Origin: Archangium gephyra
Lineage (GTDB): Bacteria; Myxococcota; Myxococcia; Myxococcales; Myxococcaceae
Length of the DNA: 64,000 nt
NCBI GenBank assembly: GCA_003243425.1
Contig: QFQP01000016.1
Location: 1-64,000, forward strand
Direction: 5' to 3'
Part shown: positions 46,475 to 53,823 of the stretch, piece by piece
Numbering within the stretch: position 1 is the stretch's first letter
Layout of the letters: the number at the start of each line of letters is the position of its first letter
The notes under the pieces: generated by a model
Told to the model about the DNA's origin: nothing
The model's input: only the letters and a program-made list of their open reading frames with translations
Databases searched by the model: none
Translations under genes and position numbers: made by a program

Positions 46475-47465
46475 ACCACCCGCACTCCGAGTGCTCGCCG
46501 GGGTCGAGGGTGATGGTCTCGTTGGTGCGCGCCACGAAGGCCGTCTCGCGGACCAGCACCGGCGGCTTCGATTCGCCCAGCGCGAAGGCGTGCTCGTAGT
46601 CGAGCGGCTTCACCTCGAGCGCGAGCCCAGTCTCTTCTTCGACCTCACGGCGCGCGGCCTCGAGCGGCGCTTCGCCCGCTTCGACCCTGCCCGTCACCGG
46701 CTGCCAGAAACCACCGCGCGCTTCGGTGCGCTTGAGCAGCAGCACGCGGCCATCGTCGCGACGCACGGTGACGCTGACGGTGCGCGAAGGTGGCGCTGCA
46801 GGGCCGACCTCGCATTCGAAGACGTCGCGAAAGTGATGCGCGATGCGCTCTTCGACCTCGAAGACATCGATGTCCTTCTGCAACTCGTCACGCATCGAGG
46901 TGACGCCCGCTTCTCTGATGCCACACGGAACGATGAGCTCGAAGTGACTCAGGTTGGTGTTCACGTTCAGCGCGAAGCCGTGCTTGGTGTACCAACGGCT
47001 CAGGTGCACGCCGAGCGCGGCGATCTTCCGTGGACCGCCGCGACGTGATTCTGCGACCCAGACGCCCGGCCACTGTTCGAAGCGTGTGGCGGTGATGCCG
47101 TAATCGGCGACGGTGCGAATCATCAGCTCTTCGATGCAGCGCACGTACTTGCGAACGTCTTGCCGGCCGGGAGCCAGATGCAGCAGCGGGTAGCCGACGA
47201 TCTGTCCGGGGCCGTGGTACGTGACGTCGCCACCGCGGTCGGTCTCGAAGACCTCGACGCCCAGCGCGTCGAGCTGCGGCCGGGGCGTGATGATGTTCGT
47301 GAACTTCGCGGCGCGGCCCATGGTGAGCACCGGCTGGTGTTCGAGCAGCAGCAGCGTGTCGGGCACCAGGTTCTCGCGCCGCGCGAGCTGGAACTGACGC
47401 TGGAGCTCGAGGCCATCGGCATATTCGACACGACCGAGGCGATGCACTTCGACGGGCGGATTCAC
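46398..47465 (-). CDS. lipB: Octanoyltransferase LipB fused to a Nudix hydrolase domain
   Basis: The 355-residue fusion has a LipB domain (1-220): HQPVLTMGRAAKF, RGGDVTYHGPGQIVGYPLL, lysine K147 in KIAALGVH and nucleophile C181 in IVPCGI. It moves octanoyl groups from acyl carrier protein to lipoyl domains. Residues 228-355 hold a Nudix domain with the box at 259-281 (GRVEAGEAPLEAARREVEEE). The Nudix substrate is unknown; similar fusions are known in myxobacteria. It overlaps the zinc-finger gene by ATGA upstream and the MBL gene antisense at its 3' end. Confidence 0.92.
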   Translation of the reverse strand: MNPPVEVHRLGRVEYADGLELQRQFQLARRENLVPDTLLLLEHQPVLTMGRAAKFTNIITPRPQLDALGVEVFETDRGGDVTYHGPGQIVGYPLLHLAPGRQDVRKYVRCIEELMIRTVADYGITATRFEQWPGVWVAESRRGGPRKIAALGVHLSRWYTKHGFALNVNTNLSHFELIVPCGIREAGVTSMRDELQKDIDVFEVEERIAHHFRDVFECEVGPAAPPSRTVSVTVRRDDGRVLLLKRTEARGGFWQPVTGRVEAGEAPLEAARREVEEETGLALEVKPLDYEHAFALGESKPPVLVRETAFVARTNETITLDPGEHSECGWFTVDEAVSLVPFAGLAKALRLSAAA

Positions 47466-48409
47466 GCGTAACTCCCGGTGGGAATACGCGCGAGTAACGC
47501 GATCAGCTCGTGGGCGCCACGGCCGGAACGGTGGGCGAGCTCGGTGAGCTGGGTGAACGCGGTCTCAGGGAGCGCCAGGTGGCGCACGCTGGCGATGGCG
47601 TGCGCGAGCTCACGCAGCGAGTCGCGCGTGGGAGTCTCGAAGGGGAAGACGGCGTCGATCTGTTCGATGAGTTTGCGATCGAGGTGCGGGAGCGCTTTCG
47701 CGAGCGTGGCGGTGTCGTGAATCGGCTCGGGGCCGTGTTCACCTTGAAGCACGATCGCCGCGGGCGGCGGTTCGGCGGTGACCACGATGAACGTCGGTTC
47801 GTCGGTGAGTGTCATCGGTGCGCTGCCGTCGAGAACCCGCACGTTGCCGAGCGTCGCGAGCCACGCCGACTTGCCCGAGCCCGTCGGGCCGATCACGAGC
47901 GTGAGCCTGGCGCGCAGGCGCGTGAGCCGTTGCGTGGCTCGGCGCTGCGATGGGAGTTGGTGCGTGAGCGCGGTGATCTTCCAGGTCGCCGGTTCCTGCA
48001 CGTGCGCCTCTCGCTGCTGCCCAGCGGGCAGCAACGACTGCGAGACCGACAGACAGCCTTCGCAGATGAACGAACCCGTTGGACCGCCGACCAGTGGCCC
48101 CACTTCAGCCTTCGGCCGGCAGCAGAAGGAACACCACGCGTCGGCGTTGGGGTCGGCGAGCCTGGGTTCGCGCTGCTCGACGAGCACCTTGTCTTCCGGT
48201 GGCTCGAAGCCGAACACCGACTCATCGGGTTCGTCTTCAGGCAGCCCTTCGACGCGTCGCGCCTGTCTGAGCATCTGCGCGGCGCGCCGGAGTTGTTGAC
48301 GGTCGCGGTAGTACGAGGCCGCTTCGCGAAGCAGCTTCGCCGCTTCTTCTTTGTCGCCGCGCAGCTCGGCAGCTTGTGCGTTCGCCAGCAGGCTTCGAAT
48401 CTCCGACAT
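47462..48409 (-). CDS. ClpX-type zinc finger plus P-loop protein, uncharacterised
   Basis: A 315-residue protein. Residues 1-55 are TPR-like helices (AAELRGDKEEAAKLLREAAS). A C4 zinc finger follows with C93, C96, C116 and C119 in the ClpX spacing (GGPTGSFICEGC). A Walker A motif GPTGSGKS lies at 174-181, but the AAA+ body of ClpX is absent: the remaining 130 residues look like a short NTPase core and helices. It may be a small GTPase/ATPase-like adaptor. ATG at 48409 is preferred to TTG at 48418. Coupled to lipB by ATGA. Confidence 0.72.
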   Translation of the reverse strand: MSEIRSLLANAQAAELRGDKEEAAKLLREAASYYRDRQQLRRAAQMLRQARRVEGLPEDEPDESVFGFEPPEDKVLVEQREPRLADPNADAWCSFCCRPKAEVGPLVGGPTGSFICEGCLSVSQSLLPAGQQREAHVQEPATWKITALTHQLPSQRRATQRLTRLRARLTLVIGPTGSGKSAWLATLGNVRVLDGSAPMTLTDEPTFIVVTAEPPPAAIVLQGEHGPEPIHDTATLAKALPHLDRKLIEQIDAVFPFETPTRDSLRELAHAIASVRHLALPETAFTQLTELAHRSGRGAHELIALLARIPTGSYA

Positions 48410-48459
48410 CGCGCGCAACTTACCCGTCAGCTGCCTTGTGCGCAGTGCGTCAGCGCGCC

Positions 48460-49674
48460 ATGAACGCCGCCACCGTGCCTCGGAGTCGCCTCGCGCAGCT
48501 CGCCGAAGGAATCCCCAGACCCTTCTGGGCGCTGCTGGTCGGCACGTTCATCACCAAAGCCGGTTCTTTCGTGATGCCGCTGCTCTTCGTCTACCTGACG
48601 CAGGTGCGCGGCATCGAGCTGCCCATCGCGGGCGCCATCACCTCGCTCTACGGCGCCGGGTCGCTCCTCGGCAGTCTGGCGGGCGGCATCATGGCCGACC
48701 GCTACGGCCGCAAGTTCACCATGCTGGTCTCGCTGCTCGTCGGCGCCGCGTTCCTTGCCTTGCTGGGCCTGTCACGTGAGCTATCGGCGATCGCCCTCAG
48801 CACCCTGCTCCTCGGCGCGACCGCCGACGCGTATCGCCCCGCGAGCCTGGCGCTGTCTGCCGATCTCATCGCCCCGGAACATCGGCTCAAGGCGTTCGCC
48901 ATGCAGTACTGGGCGATCAACTTCGGCTTCGCGGTGGCCGCGGTGGTCGGGGGCTACATGGCCAAACGCAACTTCACCCTGCTCTTCATCGGCGACGCGC
49001 TGACCACGCTGGTGTTGTCGATCATCGTGTGGCGGCTGATACCCGAGAGCCGGCCCAAGCCGAGCACCGACGCACCGAAGCCGGGTTCGCTGCTGACGCC
49101 CTTCGTCGACCGCCGCTTCGCCCCCTTTCTCTTCTTCAACTTCCTCATCGCGCTGGTGTTCTTTCAACACCTCTCGTCGATGCCGGACGACATGAAGGCC
49201 AAGGGCCTGAGCACCGAAGACTTCGGGTGGGCGGTGGCCAGCAATGGCCTGTTGATCGTGCTCCTGCAGCCGATCGTCACCCGCCTCGCTGCGGGCCTGC
49301 GGCAGTCGAGCGTGCTCGCCGCCGCCGCGCTGCTCACCGGCCTGGGCTTCGGGCTCTACGTGTTCGCACACTCGCTGCCGGCCTTCGTGGGCTGCGTCGC
49401 GGTGTGGACCCTGGGCGAGCTGCTGTTCGCGCCGGTGAACTCCACCATCGTCGCGCAGCTCTCACCGTTGCATCTGCGTGGGCGCTACCAGGGCGCGTTC
49501 GTGCTGACCTGGAGCACCGCGGCGATGGCGGCGCCGCTGCTCGGCGCGTCGCTCATCCCGAAGATCGGTCACGAGCTCATCTGGGTGGGCTGCTTCGGCG
49601 TGGGCGTGCTGGTGACCATCGGTCACCTCGTCATCAGCGCCCGCTCGCTGCCGCGCCACGCGACCAGCGAGTGA
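48460..49674 (+). CDS. MFS transporter
   Basis: A 404-residue membrane protein with about 12 hydrophobic helices and the major facilitator loop GGIMADRYGRKFTML between helices 2 and 3. The central loop is Pro/Lys-rich (SRPKPSTDAPKPG). The substrate cannot be told; the layout is that of a drug or metabolite exporter. ATG at 48460 gives a short N terminus before helix 1; the upstream part of the open frame overlaps the divergent promoter region. The next gene starts 15 bases after its stop. Confidence 0.88.
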   Translation: MNAATVPRSRLAQLAEGIPRPFWALLVGTFITKAGSFVMPLLFVYLTQVRGIELPIAGAITSLYGAGSLLGSLAGGIMADRYGRKFTMLVSLLVGAAFLALLGLSRELSAIALSTLLLGATADAYRPASLALSADLIAPEHRLKAFAMQYWAINFGFAVAAVVGGYMAKRNFTLLFIGDALTTLVLSIIVWRLIPESRPKPSTDAPKPGSLLTPFVDRRFAPFLFFNFLIALVFFQHLSSMPDDMKAKGLSTEDFGWAVASNGLLIVLLQPIVTRLAAGLRQSSVLAAAALLTGLGFGLYVFAHSLPAFVGCVAVWTLGELLFAPVNSTIVAQLSPLHLRGRYQGAFVLTWSTAAMAAPLLGASLIPKIGHELIWVGCFGVGVLVTIGHLVISARSLPRHATSE

Positions 49675-49689
49675 GGTAGAAGCGGCCGC

Positions 49690-50394
49690 GTGATCGACCT
49701 GGCCGCCTACGCCCTCGCCCTCGCGCTCTCGCAGGAGCCCGACACCGCCGCCACGCCCCTCGAAAAAGAACTGGCCGCAGAATCGGCCCAGCAGAGCGAC
49801 ACGCCGACCACCGCGCCTTCGCCGTCGGGCTCGGTGGGCGCGCCGAAGCCCAAAGGCGCCGACGAAGTGACGAACACCGTGAAGAAACTCTCGAGCATGA
49901 AGCCCGAGGAGCGTCAGGCGACGCTCATTCAACTGCAGAAACAGTTCGGCGGCGTCGACTCCAACCCGGTGCTGCCGACGCTCGACATCGATCTCGGCGA
50001 GTACCTGCAGTTGCCCGTGCAGGACCAGGCGCTGGTGGTGGCGCGCTCGTACTTCAACGACATCGTGGCCGGCGACGCCGCGCGCATGCTCGCGCGCTCG
50101 GGCTTCCCGTTCTTCATGGAGTCACGGCGGGTCGACCGCCCCGAGGAGCTGCTGTCGCAGTGGAGCAAGAGCCTCCGCTCGCGCCGCACCGATCTGCTCA
50201 AGCTCTACTCGGTCGAAGTGATGACGCCCGCCGAAATGGAGAAGAAGTTCGGCAAGGCGCCTGCGCGGTTGAGCGCGTGGAACCTGAAGGCGCCGAACAC
50301 CTACGTGGCGGTCGGCAACCTCTCAGGTCACGCCACCATCCTGCTGCTGCGCCAGGCCGGCGTCGCGTGGCAGGTGGTGGGCTTTCACGACTGA
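49690..50394 (+). CDS. Exported hypothetical protein
   Basis: A 234-residue product with a short hydrophobic start (MIDLAAYALALALSQE), a disordered Ala/Pro/Thr region to about 60 and a folded alpha/beta end (VARSYFNDIVAGDAARMLAR, ATILLLRQAGVAWQVVGF) that resembles DUF4440/SnoaL-like cone folds only in general pattern. No family assigned. GTG start at 49690 with a GAGG upstream. Its TGA abuts the TAA of the next gene on the other strand. Confidence 0.62.
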   Translation: MIDLAAYALALALSQEPDTAATPLEKELAAESAQQSDTPTTAPSPSGSVGAPKPKGADEVTNTVKKLSSMKPEERQATLIQLQKQFGGVDSNPVLPTLDIDLGEYLQLPVQDQALVVARSYFNDIVAGDAARMLARSGFPFFMESRRVDRPEELLSQWSKSLRSRRTDLLKLYSVEVMTPAEMEKKFGKAPARLSAWNLKAPNTYVAVGNLSGHATILLLRQAGVAWQVVGFHD

Positions 50395-51312
50395 TTACTT
50401 CTTGCCCTGCGGGTTGATCTCTTCTTCGGGGCGCACCGACTCCTGCGCGCCCTTCCAACCCTCGCCGGCGCCCAGCTTCCACGCGGCGGGCACTTCGCCC
50501 TTCCACAGGTAGCTGACGTTGACGTCGCCGCCCGTCGGGGCGCGCGCGGTGATCGACCACTCGATCTCCACGTTCTTCACCTCGGCCGGGAGCTTGTCGA
50601 TGTCGTAGTGACCGATCACCACGCTCGGCGGGAAGAACTTCACGTAGCGGTCGGGCCAGTCGACGCGGCTGTCGGGGCCACCCTCGCCCGGCATCTCGCC
50701 CAGCAACTTGCCCTTCTCGTCGAAGAGCTTCCAATTGAAGCGGAAGCTGGCGTTCACCGTGACGCGCTTGATGCCCTTGTCGTCGGTGCGCTCCTCACGC
50801 GGCAGGCCCCACACCACGATCGGCATGTGGATCTTCTCTTCGGCGCCCACACGAACCGCGTCAGCCGACACGATGTCGAAGCGAATGCCCTTGTCGGTGG
50901 CCGACCACCACGGCGCGTAGTCAGCCTTCTTGAACGAATCGAAGACCTTGCGCGTGTACTCGTAGACGGCCTTCTTCTCTTCGGCCTTGCCGTCTTCCTT
51001 GTTGGCCTTGGCCGAGCGCGTCTCGAGCTCCTTGAGGTAGTCGTCGAAGTCGCGGTTGCCGCCGTGCTTGTTGAGGTGCTCGGTGACTTCCTTGAAGTAC
51101 CAGCGCAGGAACGTCTGGTTCTCGTCGGTGTAGGCCTTCTGGTCGGGAACGTTGCGCAACCAGGCCGCGCGCTCGAGGTAGTCGCCACGAATGCGGGCGA
51201 CGTTCAGGTCGCGCGCGGTCTCGGCGTTCTTGGCGTCCCACTTGCGCATCGCCCAGACGATGCCGGCGCACACGCCGACGACCGCGATGATGATTCCGAA
51301 ATAACGCTTCAT
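50395..51312 (-). CDS. Membrane-anchored hypothetical protein
   Basis: A 305-residue protein with one N-terminal membrane helix (MKRYFGIIIAVVGVCAGIVW) and a charged soluble part rich in Lys, Glu and aromatic residues (FLRWYFKEVTEHLNKHGG, VTVNASFRFNWKLFDEKGK). The end is Lys/Glu-rich. It probably faces the periplasm. No family recognised. ATG at 51312 begins the membrane helix. The M48 protease gene ends 14 bases upstream, so the two are likely co-transcribed. Confidence 0.62.
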   Translation of the reverse strand: MKRYFGIIIAVVGVCAGIVWAMRKWDAKNAETARDLNVARIRGDYLERAAWLRNVPDQKAYTDENQTFLRWYFKEVTEHLNKHGGNRDFDDYLKELETRSAKANKEDGKAEEKKAVYEYTRKVFDSFKKADYAPWWSATDKGIRFDIVSADAVRVGAEEKIHMPIVVWGLPREERTDDKGIKRVTVNASFRFNWKLFDEKGKLLGEMPGEGGPDSRVDWPDRYVKFFPPSVVIGHYDIDKLPAEVKNVEIEWSITARAPTGGDVNVSYLWKGEVPAAWKLGAGEGWKGAQESVRPEEEINPQGKK

Positions 51313-51325
51313 GATGTCGTTCCCC

Positions 51326-52138
51326 TCACTTCTTTCCGAGCTCGGCCTGAATGGCCTTGAGCGTCGGCACACCGAGTTCGGTACCGCGCAGATTCTCCGC
51401 GGCGATGATCTCGTTCACCTTGGTGATGCGTTCGCTGTTCGCCGGGTGCGTCGACAAGAACGTCAGCACCGCCGGCGTGTCGCCGTACTTCGCCTTCAAC
51501 TTCTCGAAGAACGTGGCCAGACCGCGCGGGTCGTAGTTCGCACCTGACGAGTAGCGCGCGCCGTAGTGATCGGCCTCGAGCTCCATGTCACGGCCGTAGG
51601 CCAGCGTGGCGCCCTTGCCGACGAGGCCGGCGGCGACCTTGGCGACGTCAGCGGCGTCTTTGCCGAGCGCCATGTCGCTGACGGTCTGCAGGCCCTGAGC
51701 CGCGACCAGCTGTCGCGCCGAGTGCCGGCCGACGACGTGACCGATCTCGTGGCCGAGCACGCCGATGACCTCGGCTTCGTTGTCTGCCGCGAGCAACAGG
51801 CCGGTGTACACGTAGATGCGGCCACCGGGCGTCGCGAAGGCGTTGATGGTCGCGGGGTCGTCGATCACGTACCACTTCCACGAGAGCTGACGCTCCTTGT
51901 TCGCCTGCTCGATGAGCTTCCGCGCGAGCGACTCGACGTAGAGCTCGACCTTCTGGTTGTTGAGGAACTTGATGTTCTGGCCCTTGAGTTCCTCGTGCAC
52001 CTGCAGCCCGAGCTGGAACTCCTGCTCGTCAGAGATGAGAGAAGCGGCGATGGCCTTTTCAGTGTCTCGGCGCTGGGTCAGCGAGCAGCCGCTGACGGCG
52101 AGCGCGAAGCTCATGGTCACGGGAACGAGGGAGCGCAT
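51326..52138 (-). CDS. M48 family metalloprotease lipoprotein
   Basis: A 270-residue protein with a lipoprotein signal (MRSLVPVTMSFALAVSGC, lipid Cys 18) and an M48 (Oma1/BepA/LoiP-like) protease domain. The zinc site is HEIGH at 130-134 in GVLGHEIGHVVGRHSA, with the third ligand in MELEADHYGARY near 190. FATPGGRIYVYTGLL is conserved. It should act in the periplasm in quality control of outer-membrane proteins. ATG at 52138 gives the signal; the frame is open far upstream but shows no protein-like text. Confidence 0.92.
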   Translation of the reverse strand: MRSLVPVTMSFALAVSGCSLTQRRDTEKAIAASLISDEQEFQLGLQVHEELKGQNIKFLNNQKVELYVESLARKLIEQANKERQLSWKWYVIDDPATINAFATPGGRIYVYTGLLLAADNEAEVIGVLGHEIGHVVGRHSARQLVAAQGLQTVSDMALGKDAADVAKVAAGLVGKGATLAYGRDMELEADHYGARYSSGANYDPRGLATFFEKLKAKYGDTPAVLTFLSTHPANSERITKVNEIIAAENLRGTELGVPTLKAIQAELGKK

Positions 52139-52237
52139 AGGGGCGTGCTGATTAGCAGGGCCAACGGAAATCCCAAGCATGAACGCGTGTTTACAAGCCG
52201 CGTTTCTGTTTCTCGCCGCGGGCGTGTCTAGAGCGGC

Positions 52238-52606
52238 ATGAACAGACTCCTGCCGGCGGCAGCGTTCGCGGTGGCCGAAGCTCCGACCGCCGAGTTCGCT
52301 CAGGTGCGCGGTCGCATCGACGCCAACCATCGCTCCCGCTCCACGCCAGGCATGGGCGGCGCGCTGGAGTTCCAGGTGCGCTCCGACTTCGCGGCGCGGG
52401 AAGACGCGAAGCTCAAGCGCCGTTGGCCGCAGACCGGAGCCGGATGCACTCACGCGAGGGTCGACGGTGGCGACCTCGCGATCGACAGCGAGGGCTGGGA
52501 CGCTCCCTTCGCCAGCCGCTCCTTCGTGAACAGCGGAAACCCCGCCGAGACCTCCGGCGCGCCTTCGACCTGCGCTTTCACCGCGGCGGAATATCCGGCG
52601 TTGTAA
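52238..52606 (+). CDS. Small hypothetical protein upstream of ECF sigma
   Basis: An ATG frame of 122 codons with GC-rich third positions and a TAA that abuts the GTG of the next gene. The first residues (MNRLLPAAAFAVAEA) are weakly hydrophobic. No domain or signal was recognised; the C-terminal half has spaced cysteines (C70, C111). It may be the first gene of the sigma operon or a decayed remnant. The opposite strand is also open here, so coding is not certain. If false, 52139-52606 is a gap with nothing recognised. Confidence 0.42.
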   Translation: MNRLLPAAAFAVAEAPTAEFAQVRGRIDANHRSRSTPGMGGALEFQVRSDFAAREDAKLKRRWPQTGAGCTHARVDGGDLAIDSEGWDAPFASRSFVNSGNPAETSGAPSTCAFTAAEYPAL

Positions 52607-53155
52607 GTGACCGCCATGCGGCCCGGGCTCCAACTCGTCGACGGAGGCAAGCGCACGGGCCGGGCATGGCTGCAGACCATGTACGTGAAGTACGGCAGCG
52701 CGGTTCACAGCCGCTGCCGCTTCCTGCTGCGAGACTCGAGTCTCGCCGAGGACGCCATGCAAGACGTCTTTGCGCGCGCGATGGTGAACGAGGCGGGCTT
52801 CCGCAACGAGGCCTCACCGCTGACGTGGCTGATGAAGATCGCCACGCACCATTGCCTCAACGTGATTCGCGCGACCGGCGCGCAGTGGAAAGACGAGTAC
52901 GCGACGCTGCAGGTCGTTCGTGGCGAGGCGACTGGCGGCGTGCATGAGTTCGAGGCGCGCGACCTGGTGCGCAAGAGCCTGTCGCGCTTCGACGTCGAGA
53001 CGCAGCAGGCGGTCGTTCACTACTGGGTCGACGATCTGACGCTCGAAGAAGTGGCCGCGATGCTCGAGCGCTCGGTGCCGACGATTCGAAAGCGGCTGCG
53101 GGCCTTCGCCGATGCCACGGGCCAGACGTTCGCCGACGCGGGAGACGTGCCATGA
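52607..53155 (+). CDS. ECF-type sigma-70 factor
   Basis: The 182-residue protein matches extracytoplasmic-function sigma factors: region 2 (LRDSSLAEDAMQDVFARAM, PLTWLMKIATHHCLNVIR) and region 4 (FDVETQQAVVHYWVDDLTLE, AMLERSVPTIRKRLRAF). GTG at 52607 or the ATG at 52616 can start it; GTG is used because it abuts the upstream stop. It overlaps the anti-sigma-like gene by ATGA, the usual sigma/anti-sigma arrangement, and probably drives this operon. Confidence 0.92.
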   Translation: MTAMRPGLQLVDGGKRTGRAWLQTMYVKYGSAVHSRCRFLLRDSSLAEDAMQDVFARAMVNEAGFRNEASPLTWLMKIATHHCLNVIRATGAQWKDEYATLQVVRGEATGGVHEFEARDLVRKSLSRFDVETQQAVVHYWVDDLTLEEVAAMLERSVPTIRKRLRAFADATGQTFADAGDVP

Positions 53156-53823
53156 CGAAACACCCCGGTGAGCTCGCGTTGCGGAGGTTCGTCGCGGAAG
53201 AGATCGACCTGCGCGAGCACGTCATCGCGTGCGCGGCTTGCGCCGCCAGGGTCGAAGCGCTCCGTGAAGAGCAGCGCGCCTTCGAGCAGGCGGTCCCGTT
53301 CGAGCGGTTCGCCGCTGGCGTGGAGCACAAGGCGCGGCCCCGTTCACCCCGCGCGTGGGTCGCGCTTGCGGTCGCCGCGGCGGCCACGTTGCTGGCGGTG
53401 ATCGCCCTTCAGAGCGAGCCGACGGACCGCGTGAAGGGTGGCGCGACCGTGGAGTTCGTGATCGCCGGCGCGTCGGGGCAGCGCAACGCTGAAGAACCCG
53501 AGCAACTGAAATCGGGAGAGCGCATTCGAATCGGCGTCAGCGGCGCGAAGTACGCGCTGGTGGTGAGCATCGACGAACGCGGCGAAGTGTCGCCCGTGTA
53601 CGACGAGGTGGTGAGCGGCCACGCGTGGCTCCCGGACGCGATCGAGTTCACGGGGAGCGGCCGTGAAGTGGTGCTGGTGGTGCTCAGCGACGAGCGCCAG
53701 TCGACCAGCACGGTGAGCATGGCGTTGCGGAAGCGTTTCGATGACGTGAAGGGCGACCTGACCCAACTCGGAGCGATCGACGTGCCCGGAAGTCAGGTAC
53801 ACCGCACGTTCATCAAGCCGTGA
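53152..53823 (+). CDS. Putative anti-sigma factor, zinc-finger and membrane helix
   Basis: A 223-residue protein with the HxxxCxxC motif of zinc-binding anti-sigma domains (H23, C27, C30), a helical linker, one membrane helix at about 68-86 (AWVALAVAAAATLLAVIAL) and a periplasmic beta-rich domain (YALVVSIDERGEVSPVYDE) that resembles DUF4384-like modules. It would hold the ECF sigma at the membrane and release it on an envelope signal. Overlaps: ATGA with sigma upstream, GTGA with the caspase gene downstream. Confidence 0.8.
   Translation: MTKHPGELALRRFVAEEIDLREHVIACAACAARVEALREEQRAFEQAVPFERFAAGVEHKARPRSPRAWVALAVAAAATLLAVIALQSEPTDRVKGGATVEFVIAGASGQRNAEEPEQLKSGERIRIGVSGAKYALVVSIDERGEVSPVYDEVVSGHAWLPDAIEFTGSGREVVLVVLSDERQSTSTVSMALRKRFDDVKGDLTQLGAIDVPGSQVHRTFIKP

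Noticed and set aside
52139..52762. Long N-terminal extension of the M48 protease
   Set aside because: The lipoprotein signal starts at 52138; the upstream text overlaps the sigma gene and has no protein-like features.
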